From contig CM033745.1 of NCBI GenBank assembly GCA_019671005.1, positions 43,519,241 to 43,583,240 on the forward strand: a stretch of 64,000 nucleotides of DNA, written 5' to 3'. This document shows, piece after piece, positions 11,788 to 23,099 of this stretch. The notes beneath the pieces are model-generated. The model was not told the origin of the DNA, made no database searches, and saw only the letters and a list, made by a program, of their open reading frames with translations. Origin of the DNA: Hibiscus mutabilis (lineage: Eukaryota > Streptophyta > Magnoliopsida > Malvales > Malvaceae). How positions within the stretch are numbered: position 1 is the first letter of the stretch; each line of letters begins with the position of its first letter. The translations under genes and the position numbers were made by a program.

Positions 11788-12133
11788 ACTGACCAACTTT
11801 CAAACCGACAAGGATGATTCACGATCGCAATCAGGTTTTGTGTTCTGCCTTAATAGAGGCGCTGTGAGTTGGAAAAGTTCAAAGCAAGATACAATAGCTA
11901 ATTCTACAATAGAAGCCGAGTATGTTGTAGTAAGCGATGCTGCAAAAGAGGTTGTTTGGATCAAGAAATTCATATCTGAACTAGGGGTTGTGCCGAGCAG
12001 AATGAATGCTATAGATATACGCTGTGATAACAACGGAGCGATCACACAAGCAGAAGAACCTAGACCTCACCAACGATCCAAACACATACTTAGGTGTTAC
12101 CATCTCATTCAAGAAATCATAGATCGATGAGAT
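11788..12133 (+). pseudogene. Ty1/copia RNase H remnant (3' end of a pol gene)
   Basis: The open frame contains the copia RNase H signature: SQSGFVFCLN, GAVSWKSSKQ, STIEAEY and a CDNNGAI...HQRSKHI segment. It stops at TGA (about 12128-12130). The homologous RNase H lies at 16755-17115, and similarity starts abruptly near 11788; the codons upstream (11636-11787) are unrelated sequence. A purine-rich stretch, AGTGGGAGAT, abuts the LTR at 12274. This is therefore the 3' end of one element joined to the LTR that also serves as 5' LTR of the next. RT and integrase are missing on this side. Confidence 0.8.
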
Positions 12134-12273
12134 GTGGAAATATGTAGACTATCAACAGATGATAACATTGTCGATCCACTAACAAAGCCTCTGATACAAC
12201 AAAAGCATAATCGTCACACTAAGTCACTTGATATTAGGTACATGAGTAATTGGTCTTAGTGCTAGTGGGAGAT

Positions 12274-13823
12274 TGTTAGAGTATGCCCAAAGACCAATCA
12301 TAAGATAATTGTAAATGACATTTGTTTTACCTTGTTTATTAATATAGAAGCATTGCCATTATTATTTTCAGTTACTATTCTGCGTGCATAAATAAACTAA
12401 ATTATAATAAAGTCCTTAGAATAATATGGTTATTCTTAAATGTCTTTAGTCGAGTATTATTGCGGAATGGACAACAATAATACATTAAGACTAATTTGTA
12501 GTTGATTGATGACAAAGTGTTGCCATTAACATGGAGATGTCAAAATCAATACATAAGTATGTGTTAGAGAACGACATACTGGACTGACCCGCTATAAGCA
12601 TGTTTCTTAGATTATTATGTGACAGTTACAACATTGCTCAAGTGATAACTACATGTTGATCCTCAGACTTGACATCATTATTATTTCAACATCGCGAGTG
12701 ACATATTTTGATACAGTCACACGTGCGTCGTAACTGACTACGCTATAAAGACTGATATTGGATATGTCACAATCTATGTAGTTGGATATGGTTGATCAAG
12801 ATAGGATTTGTCCCTCCTACATAATAGGAGTAATATCGTAGGCCACTTGATTGAGTGAGACTAGAAATGCATGGTCATGCTCGAATAAGTTGGTATGAGA
12901 AATCATAGTTATTCATTTATAATAGTCTACTCAAGATATCAAGAAATATTAGATGGACTATACAAGTATGATTGTTCCATGACTTGTGTCCAATCTAGGT
13001 ATAAAGGACAAAAAGATGTAATACATTAAAATGAGTTAATCATGAAAAGGTTATGTCGAATAATGATTTCTTGTAACTTAGGTGACAATGACATATTGCT
13101 AGATGTCACTCATTTTTTGTAATATTAGAAATATTCTAATATTTACTACTAACATTACAAAGAACCTACATGGTCACATCCATAGTTGAAATGAGCATAT
13201 ATTAAATAAATTATATATGTAAAAATTTGTTGTACACGAATTTAGTTAAATTAATATATATTTGATATATATATAATTTAACCATTAGATAAATAATAAA
13301 AGAAAATAATTATTGTAATTATGACTCTTTTAATATATAAATAATATAATTCGATTTAAATCAATATATATTGAAATCATAATTAAGTTGAATTGGAATT
13401 ATATATATTTAACATATATATATTGAAATCCTAATTAAGTTGAATTAAGATTATATATATTTAATATATATATTGAAATCCTAATATGAGTTGAATTAGG
13501 ATTTCAAAGGCTATATAAAAGCATGAGGGATCTGGCAGTCATTAATGCTTTTGGAAAAACTCTCTAAATAGTTTAGAGAGCTTTATATACTCGTTTCAAC
13601 TGGGTGAACTAAGTAGAGGTCGAAGTGTTATCGTTGCGACTTAAGAATCAACATCGTAGAATTGTGCTTGGATATCTATATTCTCCAAATTCAGAATTTC
13701 AGATTTTAAACAAGTAATTCTTTATCCTTTTCACCTCGATTTGTTCCTCGTACATGGATCTCTGGTGGCGATCACCGGATAATTTTTCTGTTACGTCATA
13801 GGGTGTACCGGCATGACCAAACA
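12274..13823 (+). repeat. 5' LTR of the copia element
   Basis: Begins TGTTAGAGTATGCCCAAAG and ends GACCAAACA, about 1550 bp. It is followed immediately by a Met-type primer site. The same sequence recurs as the 3' LTR from 17261 (interrupted). A TATATAAAAGCATGAGG TATA-like site is near 13511. The 3' LTR lacks roughly 13040-13185 of this copy. Confidence 0.85.
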
Positions 13824-13824
13824 G

Positions 13825-13837
13825 TGGTATTAGACCC
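13825..13837 (+). other. Primer binding site, initiator-Met type
   Basis: TGGTATTAGACCC immediately after the LTR corresponds to the common plant copia primer site TGGTATCAGAGC, complementary to the 3' end of initiator tRNA-Met, with two substitutions. Confidence 0.75.
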
Positions 13838-13997
13838 ACTAGAAAAACTTCATAGAAAGTATTTTCGACATTAATATTTGAGGGTTATTAATTTTAATAA
13901 AAGTAGTGTGAGTATAAAGTCCTTTTATAAACAAACTTGGTAAACGTACTCAAAATTCATATTTTGTTGTTGTACACTTATTACGGCAAATACAAAT

Positions 13998-14530
13998 TTG
14001 TTATCATTGCGATCGGTCCTTGAGAAGGACAAGTTGAATGACATAAACTTCCTTGACTGGTCATTGGAAGGAAAATGTTTCCATTGTAATAAGACATGTC
14101 AATGGAAGAAGAACTGCCCCATTTATCTTGAAAAAGTCAAGAAGGCAAATGAAAGCGGAGTGTCTGCCTCAGATATTTATGTTATTGATATTAATTTATC
14201 AACACCTACTTCTTGGTTATTGGATACTGGTTGTGGTTCTCGTATTTGTACATCTGTACAAGACTACAAAAGAGTAAAAATCTGAGAAAAAGAGATGTGG
14301 TCCTACGAGTTGGTAATGGAGCAAGAGTTACAACATTAGCTATAGGAACATATATTTTATTGTTGCCTAGTGGACTTAATTTATGTTTAGAGGATTGCTA
14401 TTTTGTGCCTAGTTTGACTAAAAACATCATTTCGATTTCTTGTTTAGACAAGATTGGTTTAGAGATAATTATTAAGAATAATTGTTGTTCTTTTCATCTC
14501 GATAATGTTTTTATGGTGCAACACAATTAA
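13998..14530 (+). pseudogene. Copia gag (mostly deleted) fused to zinc knuckle and protease
   Basis: The frame starts like a copia gag N-terminus (MLSLRSVLEKDKLND, then NFLDW), but after about 23 codons it jumps directly to the CCHC knuckle (CFHCNKTCQWKKNC) near 14070. The body of gag, normally some 200 or more residues, is missing. The aspartic protease follows with SWLLDTGCGS near 14213 (DTG triad intact). A frame change near 14280 leads to the RVGNGARV and FVPSLTKNIIS segments, and the frame ends at 14530. The deletion junction is in frame. Confidence 0.85.
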
Positions 14531-14597
14531 TAAATGGCCTCTATATTTTGGATCAAGAGAATTCCATTTACAATATAAATACGACAAGATCAAAAAC

Positions 14598-15540
14598 AAA
14601 TGACTCTAATCAAACTTATCTTTGACATTGTCGCTTGGGTCACATAAGTGAAAAAAGCATTTCAAAACTTCATAAAGATGGGTTTTGGGATTCATTTTTT
14701 TCGAACAACTGGATGTATGTGAGCCTTGCTTATTGGGAATGATGAACAAAGCTCATTTAGTGGTAAAACTGGGCGAGCAAGTGATTTATTGGGATTGATA
14801 CATAGTGATGTATGTGGACCAATGAATACACAAGCCAGAGGAGGATTTCAATACTTTATTACTTTTACAAATGACTTCAGTAGATATGGGATTTGTTTAC
14901 CTAATGCATCATAAATCTGGAGCCATTGAAAAGTTCAAGGAATTTAAAAATGAAGTAAAAAACCAAATAGGAAAAAGTATTAAGGCTTTTCGATCAGATT
15001 GAGGAGGAGAATTCTTTAGCTTAGAGTTTGGTGACTTTCTTAAGAAAAGTGGGATTGTCTCACAACTTACACCTCATGGTACTCCACAATGGAATGGAGT
15101 TTTCAAAAGAAAAAATCAAACATTGTTAGACATGGTTCGATCAATGATGAGTCACACTGATCTTCCAGTTTTTGAGGGGATGTGCACTAAAAATAGCTGC
15201 TTTCACACTAAATCGTGTTCCATCTAAATCAGTTCAAAAGACACCATATGATATATAGACTAGAAACTTTCTAGTATGTCTTTTATGAAAATTTGGGGAT
15301 GCAAAGCTTATGTTAAACATCAGATGTCTACAAATCTCAAACCTAAATCTCATAAATGTAATTCTGTGGGTTATCCTATAGAATCTAAAGGATATTATTT
15401 CTTCAATCCTACCGAGAACAAAGTGTTTGTTGCTTGAACAAGAACTTTCCTAGAAAGAGAATTTGTTTTTTGAAAAGAAAGTGGGAGAAATATTGAACTC
15501 AATGAAATTCGAGATCAACCACAAATCATGAAACTAGAGA
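14598..15540 (+). pseudogene. Copia integrase, broken
   Basis: The zinc-binding N-terminus HCRLGHISEKS (about 14628) and CEPC (about 14720) are present. The core begins LGLIHSDVCGPM (about 14790) with the first catalytic Asp and an ITFTNDFSRYG segment. Frame changes follow near 14905. The second and third acidic motifs (SD.GGE-like near 14992, with the codon before it changed to a stop) and the TPHGTPQWNG segment near 15072 are recognisable in shifted frames. C-terminal integrase sequence reaches about 15540 with several stops. Confidence 0.8.
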
Positions 15541-15789
15541 TTGAACAATAAGTTCCACAAGTTGTTGAGTAACATTCAACAATTTTGGAAATAAAACCAC
15601 TGCGAAGATCTTTGAGAGAATGCAATGCACATGAGAAATATGGATTTCTTGTCACATTGCATAGTAATGTTCACTTCATGTATTAAGATGAGCCTAGGAC
15701 TTATCAAGAAGCAGCGATGGGCCCAAACTCTGAGAAATGACTAGAGGCCATGAAATTCGAGATGAATACCATGTCAGAAAACTAATTTT

Positions 15790-16430
15790 GGACCTTAGTA
15801 GACCCACATAAAGGGGTTAAGCCTTAGGGTGCAAGTGGGTTTTCAAAAAGAAAACCGACATGGATGGTATTGTACAAACATACAAAGGGCGATTAGTCGC
15901 TAAGGGTTTTCATCAAATTCATGGTATAGACTATGATGAAACCTTTTCACTTGTTGCTATGTTTACATCCATCCGGATCTTACTTGTGATAGTTGTATTT
16001 TATTATTATGAGATATGGCAAATGGATGTTAAAATCACGTTTCTTAATGGAAAAGTAGATAATGATGTGTACATGACACAACCTGAAGGTTTTGTCAATC
16101 CAAAAGATGCCAGAAAAATATGCAAGCTACAAAGGTCCATTTATGGATTTAAGCATGCTTCTCAAAGTTAGAATCTTCATTTTAACGATGCAATCAAAGA
16201 GTTTGGTTTTATCAAAAATGAAGAGAATCACGTGTATTCGAGAAAATTAGTGGGAACACTGTCATATTCTTGGTATTGTATGTGGATGACATACTGATAA
16301 TAGGAAATGACATACCTACCTTACAGTTTGTAAAAACTTGGTTAGGAAAATGTTTTTCCATTAAAGACTTGGGTGAGGCAACATACAAATTAGGAGTCAA
16401 GATCTATAGAGATAGATTGTGACGACTCCT
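15790..16430 (+). pseudogene. Copia reverse transcriptase, broken
   Basis: Recognisable blocks are WVFKKKTDMDG (about 15835), YKGRLVAKGFHQ, GIDYDETFS, QMDVKITFLNG (about 16020), YMTQPEGF and LQRSIYGFKHA. The catalytic YVDD box is encoded at 16279-16290 in another frame. The best open stretch, 15860-16171, ends at a TAG, and further frame changes occur downstream. Homology stops cleanly near 16430 before the RNase H part. Confidence 0.85.
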
Positions 16431-16754
16431 AGGACCGAGTCAAATTACTGAAAAGACTCAGTATGGAAGAATCTAGAAAAAGTTCTTACCTATGAGACAT
16501 TAAATTTCACTCTCAAAGGAAATGTGTCCTTTAACACATCAAGAAAGAGAATACATGAGTAAGATTCCATATGCTTCAACAATTATATCTATCATGTATT
16601 CCTATGTACTCATCCAAATGTATCATACGCTTTAAGTATGGCAAGTCAGTACCAGGTAGATCCCGGTGAAGGTCATTGGGTTGCAATTAAAAACATCCTT
16701 AAGTACTTAAGAAGAACTAAGGATGCATTCCTTATATATGGAGGTAAGAAAGAG

Positions 16755-17115
16755 CTAAGTATAAAAGGTTATATTGATGCCAGCTTTCAAACCGATAAGG
16801 ATGATTCATGAACGCAATTGGATTTTATGTTCTACCTTAATGGAGACGCTTGAGCTGGAAAAGTTCAAAGCAAGATACAATAGCTGATTCTACAATAGAA
16901 GCCAAGTATATTGCAACAAGCGATGCTACAAAAGAGGTTGTTTGGATCAAGAAATTCATATCTGAACCAGGGTTGTGCCGAGCATATTGAATGCTATAAA
17001 TCTACATTGTGATAACAACGGAGCCATTGCACAAGCAAAAGAACCTAGACCTCACCAACGATACAAACACATACTTAGGCGTTACCATCTCATTCAAGAA
17101 ATCATAGATTGATGA
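16755..17115 (+). pseudogene. Copia RNase H, broken
   Basis: Homologous to the copy at 11788-12133, with the same FQTDKDDS, KSSKQ-, IEA.Y- and CDNNGAI..-coding DNA. At least three frame changes or stops are present (for example TGA at about 16809), so it is more decayed than the upstream copy. It is followed by the polypurine tract at about 17250-17260 and the 3' LTR. Confidence 0.8.
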
Positions 17116-17260
17116 GATGTATAAATATGTAGAGTACAAACAGATGATAACATTGTTGATCTACTAACAAAGCCTCTGACGCAGCAGAAGTATGATCATC
17201 ACACTAAATCACTTGGTATTTGATACATGAGTGATTGGTCTTAGTGCTAGTGTGAGAGAT

Positions 17261-17886
17261 TGTTAGAGTATGCCCAAAGACCAATCATAAGATGATTGTA
17301 AATGATATTTGTTTTACCTTGTTTATTAATATAGAGGCATTGCCATTATTATTTTTAGTTACTATTCTACGTGCATAAATAAACTAAATTATAATAAAGT
17401 CCTTAGAATAATATGGTTATACTTAAATGTCTTTAGTCGAGTATTATTGTGAGCATGGACAACAATAATGCATTAATACTAATTTGTAGTTGATCGATGG
17501 CAAAGTGTTGTCATTGACATGGAGATGTCAAAATGAATACATAAGTAGGTGTTAGAGAACGACATACTGGACTAACTCGCTATGAGCATGTTTCTTGGAT
17601 TATTATGTGACAGTCACAACATTGCTCAAGTGATAACTACATGTATTATCCTCAGACTTGACATCATCATTATTTCAACATCATGAGTGACATATTTTGA
17701 TACAGTCACACATGCATCGTAACTAACTACACTATAAAGACTGATATTGGATATGTCACAATCTATGTAGTTGGATATGGTTGATCAAGATAGGATTTGT
17801 CTCTCCTACATAATAGGAGTAATATCGTAGGCCACTTGATAGAGTGTGAGTAGAAATGCATGGCAATGCTCAAATAAGTTGGTATG
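17261..17886 (+). repeat. 3' LTR of the copia element, first part
   Basis: Starts TGTTAGAGTATGCCCAAAG like 12274 and is colinear with 12274-12895. It breaks off at GGTATG (17881-17886), where another LTR is inserted. Confidence 0.85.
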
Positions 17887-20800
17887 TGGAACGCCCCAGT
17901 TTTAGGCCTAGGAGTTTCTAGGTTGATTAGATGGTCCAATAGACCGTATTAGAGATTCGAGTCAAATTCATAATTAAATTCGGAATAAACATTTTTGGTG
18001 CGAGAAAAATATGGAAAAAATATCTAAAAATTATTATTTAATATATGAATATTTTTGGTAAAGTCAATTTTGGAAAATTAAATTTGGAAATTGGACATTT
18101 TGGGTTAGTGACCAAAATGTAAATATTGAAAACCGTTTTAGTGACTGTTTTGAAAAAGGATCAGAACTTTGAATCTTTAAGGAGCTATTTTACCTAATGC
18201 TTTTAATCTGATTTTCCTCTTAATTTGGATTATCTTTAATGAGTTTTATTAAAGAAATTAAAAAGGGATTAATTAAAGGAAGATGGTTATTTTTCCTAAA
18301 AATATTTTTGACGTAATTTCTTTTCTCAAACTTTTCTCTCAACTTCCCTTCAGCCAAACACTTCCCTTTGCATCAAAGATTTCTAATGGATCCTTCAATC
18401 TTGTTTTCCAAAAATCTCATTGTTATCTTCTATTTTTGAATAGTAAAACATCTAATTGAGAGGAAATTCACTCATTAAAGGTAATGTTCGTTCTTCTTCT
18501 CTAATAAATGGTCTTTATTGAAATTCCCAAGTATTTGATCCTTATTTAATGTTTTATAATGTGTTGTAATGATTTAATTGTGGAAATTGGTTAAATCAAG
18601 GTTTAATTGATGAGATTAAGTGATTTTTATTTTGGATATATTTTGCTGAGTTCTTGATTGATTTTAATCATGATTTTGATGGTTAATAATGTTAATAAGT
18701 TGATTTTAACATTAGAATCCTGAAACTAAGTCAATCTCTAAATTCTTAAGTTGCTAGTGTTGTATTTTGGTGGATTTTGGTTGTTTAATGAATGATGGAA
18801 GTACAAGGATGATGTTAGGTTATTTTTGGGTGTCAATTGAAGATAATTGATGGGTTAAACTTTAGGTTTTGACTGGGTTAAGTTTAGAGGATGTTTGATG
18901 TTGTTTTCGGTTGCTGTAGAAGGGTTTTTGGATAGTGTTGTTGGGGATTAGTGTTGCTGAGTCTTTGAATGTATTTTAATGCATTGAATCCCCTATTTTT
19001 TGTGTGGTTAAATCATGGGCGATTGATCCTCAAGCTTGTGGCACCATTTTGAAAGCTTTGGAGGAATAGTTCGCATCGGTGAACGAGGCTTTGCGATTGC
19101 GAAGTCGGTGAGTGAGAACATAGATTTTCGCTTTGAAATGATTTAAAGGTTATATTGGGAGTTTAAATTGATCTTGAAACACTGGTTTAAACTCGGAAGT
19201 AAGTATAAAGAGATTTCTTCCTTGGTTGTGCTTTGGAAAATTATTTTTATGCACTTGTTTTTGAATTACATGGTACCTACTGTTTTAAGCATGTTTTGAG
19301 TATGGTTTATACTGATTTTGATCATATATTGATGATAGATGCATTTGATAAATGATCCATGTAAGTATATGGAATACTTGTAATGCATGGTTTAATGCAT
19401 TGGAAAATGGTTTTGATGTTGCATATAAAAACAGTGAGGTACATGGTTAATAATGAATTATATTGGCAAGTGATGTAGCTAAAAATGTTATCGGATATAG
19501 TTGGCCGGCCATAGGATTGATAGTGCACTATAAAAAGTCACATCGGGTGTTGAGGGATTTATGTGTACCGAATACTCCACCACGAGTACCCTAACGGTTG
19601 AGGGGTTATATGGTACCGAAAACTCCCGTTAATGAATTATTCATCTAACCAATTATTGGGTTGTGATTGTACCCGGTTGTGATTGTACCTTGAATTCTGG
19701 TTGAGATAGCATGAAGTGCTGAGAGGACATTTGTTGAATTCGTGTATCCGATGTAATATTTTGTAAATTGAAACTTGGTTTTATGATCACTTGAAAGCCA
19801 ATATAATTGATGATGTATCATGTTGATGGATTATGTTGTATAATGTTGATTTATACATGTTTATTCTTTAAGCCTTGTATATGGGTTGTTATGCATGGGA
19901 AAGCTTAAATTGAGGGTTAGCAAATGAGATTTTGTTGTTGATCCATGATACATGTTGCATATGGTGTAATATGCATGTTTTGGAAATGTTAAGTGCGTGG
20001 TTTAAAAGGCATGATAATGTTTTGAAAGTTGTTTTAAACAATGAACTCACAGTGAGTTGGAAACTGGTTTTAAATGCATTGATGGTGTTGTGTTTTGAGC
20101 ACTCCTCACTAAGCCTAGTGTGCTTACGCTCTCTTTGTCCATCAATGCAGAGAATTAAAGGTTGGAGGAAGCAAGCAAGGGAGGGGAAAACCAAGGACTC
20201 GAACTACTCAAAAGTATGGTTTTTGAACTAAAGTAGTAGTAATAAAGGCAATGGGGTTCATTGTTGTTTGGGATAGTTATTTGCTAAACTCCCTAATTGA
20301 GTAATTTTATAATGTTGTTATGGTGTTGTATGAGGCCTTATATGTTTGGTTTGAGGTGGATTTATGTTTTGAGGTTTGGGATGGTTGAGTTTTAGGAAGC
20401 ATGTTGAGAAATGTTTATGTGTTTTGATCATGTTGCATTGTTATCTGACATGGTTTGATCATTAGTTTAGTGGAGTATATGTTTATGTCTTGTTAAGGAA
20501 TGTTTGAATCCATTTCCGAAAGAAAAACTAGCAAATTTGGACATTACAGGTCTAGGCGTACCGATACGTGAGGCTCCGTATCGATACGGGTAAGTGTTTC
20601 GATGGCCTCGTATTGGTACACGGTGACATATATCGATACGACCTTTAGTCACTAGAATCTAGTTTTGCTTTGTGTATCCCGCATACCGATACGCCTTGGG
20701 ACAATATCGGTACGGCTATCCGTTATGTTGGTTATGGACTGTTTATGTTTTGAGATTCTTCCATTTTGGTCCTTGGATCTTATGTATGCAATTGTATGAG

Positions 20801-21138
20801 TTTGGATCGTTTTGAGCTGAAATTTGGCAAGCAAGCATGTAATCTGATTAAATGAGGATTGGTAACTTGAATTTTAATTTAATCCTTGTAACTTTTCAGA
20901 TTTTCAATTTAGTCCCTAAATTGCAATTTGCTCAATTGGATGTCAAATTGATGCCCAATTTAGTAGAGATTTCACCCGCTGCCAGCATGCACACCTTAGG
21001 ATATAATTTTCCATCTAGACAAGATAAAAAGGAAAAAATGGACCTAAGTTTAGTTAATCATTCCGGGTTTTGTTTTGCAAATCCCAATGTAGCTCGCTCG
21101 GTACGGTCTAGCGACTACGCCGGGTTGAGGGGGTTACA
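17887..21138 (+). repeat. Solo LTR (long gypsy type) inserted in the copia 3' LTR
   Basis: TGGAACGCCCCAG...GGGGGTTACA, about 3.25 kb with TG...CA ends. It is flanked by GTATG (17882-17886) and ATATG (21139-21143), a 5-bp duplication with one mismatch. The uninterrupted 5' LTR reads GGTATGAGAAATCAT across this site. No coding domains are present. Similar layout and words (first ~400 bp, RGCACTC-type region, TATCGATAC-like clusters) occur in the LTR at 58149-61735. The length suits Tekay/Del-type chromovirus LTRs. Short open frames at 19932-20231 and 20852-21154 have no recognisable domain. Confidence 0.8.
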
Positions 21139-21752
21139 ATATGAGATATCATAATTATTCGTTTATAATAGTCTACTCAAGATATAAAGAAATATTAGAT
21201 GGACTATACAAGTACGATTGTTCCATGACTTGTGTCCAATCTAGATACAAAGGACAAAGGGATGTAATACATGAAAATGAGCATATATTAAATAAATTAT
21301 ATATGTACAAATTTATTGTACATGAATTTAGTTAAATTAATATATATTTGATATATATAATTTAAATATTGGTTAAATATTAAAAAATAATTATTGTAAT
21401 TATGACTCTTTTAATATATAAATAGTATAATTTGATTTAAATCAATATATATTGAAATCCTAATTAAGTTGAATTAGAATTATATTTATTGAATCTAAAT
21501 AGTTTAGAGAGTTTTACATGCTCGTTTCATATGGGTAAACTAAGTAGAGGTTGGAGCGTTATCGTTGCGGCTTAGGAATCGACATCGTGGAATCGTGATT
21601 GGATATCTATATTCTCCAAATTTAGATTTCTAGATTTTAAACAGGTAATTCTTCACCCTTTTTCACCTCGATTCGTTCCTCGTACATGGATCTCTAGTGG
21701 TGATCACCAGATAATTTTTCCGCTGCGCCATGAGGTGTACCGGCGTGACCAA
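21139..21752 (+). repeat. 3' LTR of the copia element, second part
   Basis: Resumes colinearity with the 5' LTR at ATGAGATATCATAATTATTC and ends GTGACCAAC, matching the 5' LTR end GTACCGGCATGACCAAACA. Two internal deletions relative to the 5' LTR are visible: the segment equivalent to 13040-13185, and about 60 bp equivalent to 13440-13550. Confidence 0.8.
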
Positions 21753-23099
21753 CTGTACGAGCCTTGGTATTACCGGTACGCGATTAGGGGCCACATCGGC
21801 TTATGGGAATTAAGGATTTCCATTAAGCTATTTTAGTATCGGCACGAGTGTGAGTATCGATACCCAAGAGTACTACATCGATACTCGTGTTCGAGTACTG
21901 GTACCCACTAAATGGAATAATCTACAATGCTAATAAAAAGATGGAAATTGACGTAGGATGTTAAATGAGATAATATGGATTAATATAGATAATTAATGAG
22001 GACGATTAATGTACACTTCCATAATAATTATCACTGTGGTAAACATTGGGTGCCTTGATGATAATAGAAACCGTAGGGATCCTTGGTGGGTTGTGTGATG
22101 TTGTGTGCTATGTGGTAGACGTGTCCTTGCTATGTGTTGATACGGACACCTAAATGATTGAGTCATCTTGATTGATGGGCTTCGAATACCTAGTGTGAGA
22201 AAGAGTGTGTTGCAACACCATGGTTAAGTATTTTTGAATGTATGAACTCGATGCTTAGTGGGACCGGGACTCATTCAAAGATGCTTGATGAGAGATTTCG
22301 ATCATGGGTGTATGTATCACGACGCTTAGTGGTACCGGGCCTCACCCCAAAGAGTGTATGAACCCGATGCTTAGTGGAACCAGGCCTCACTCAAAGTGTA
22401 TGATCCCGATGCTTAGTGGGATCGGGTCTCACTCCTATATTGTGTTATATTACATATATTCTATGAGAAGCTTGTGCTTTCTTGCTATGTTATATGATTT
22501 GGCGGCTAGAGGTAGCGTCATATCTATATGATATTATGACGCTATGTTACGAGTATAGTTGGGCCTTGTGTCCTATGTATGATGATTGCTATGGTCAGAG
22601 CATGTGTTTAGGCGACTAGTGGTAGCGCCACATGTTTATTTATCTCTCATTATTGCTCGTACTAGCTTGCATGCTTATGTTTATTATTAGCATGAAGTAT
22701 AGTAGAGTAGATGTGTACCATTGAGCTTTGTAAGCTCAACACTCGAAATCTTTGTTTCCGTGCGTAGGTTGATCATCGGGTCATGAGATCGAGGAGCACT
22801 ATCAGTTCGAGATTCCAGCACGTGGTTTTTTTCAGAGTACGGTACTTGGGTTTAGTGAGCTATGTATTCGCAGGACCTTAAGTGGTCGAGTTTGTAATTC
22901 TTACTTTGAAATTGAATTAATTAAGTCAAATTTTTTAAATTAAAGCAGAACTTCTTTGTAACGTTTTAACTATTTATTTATATTTTCAACCATTCGATTT
23001 AAATGTTTTTGGAATGTACCTTATTGGGCTAAACTGGAATGCGAAATTTTATGGTTTGGGCTTGAGACCCAAATGTAACATCCGGGTCGAGGGTGTTAC
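21753..23099 (+). repeat. Gypsy-type LTR remnant (3' part)
   Basis: Contains a cluster of TATCGATAC-like words (21830-21905), four tandem CGATGCTTAGTGG repeats, GGCGACTAGTGGTAGCGCC near 22610, and an end reading GTAACATCCGGGTCGAGGGTGTTACA. These are typical ingredients of long plant gypsy LTRs. The left boundary coincides with the copia LTR end, so this may be the sequence into which the copia element or its recombinant landed. No coding domain is present. Confidence 0.5.
22239..22435 (+). repeat. Four tandem ~45-bp repeats
   Basis: Units start near 22239, 22308, 22354 and 22396 with TGTATGAACTCGATGCTTAG, or variants of it, followed by TGG.ACCGGGCCTCACTC-like sequence. The first interval is longer (69 bp) because of an insertion. 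Located inside the LTR-like segment. Confidence 0.8.

Larger units (their letters stand above)
12274..21752 (+). mobile_element. Ty1/copia element with LTRs, internally deleted, 3' LTR interrupted
   Basis: Order: LTR (12274-13823), primer site, gag/protease, integrase, RT, RNase H, polypurine tract, LTR (17261-17886 continuing 21139-21752). The domain order PR-INT-RT-RNH is the copia order. Many in-frame stops and frame changes show it is inactive. Motifs such as RVGNGA in the protease region and the CCHC, CEPC and YVDD boxes suggest the Tork/Angela group, but lineage is not certain. A solo LTR of another family sits in its 3' LTR. Confidence 0.85.

Noticed and set aside
19932..20231. 99-codon and 101-codon frames on opposite strands
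   Set aside because: They lie in the solo LTR, overlap each other and have no recognisable domain.
20852..21154. 100-codon frame near the end of the solo LTR
   Set aside because: No homology or start context; it is contained entirely in LTR sequence.
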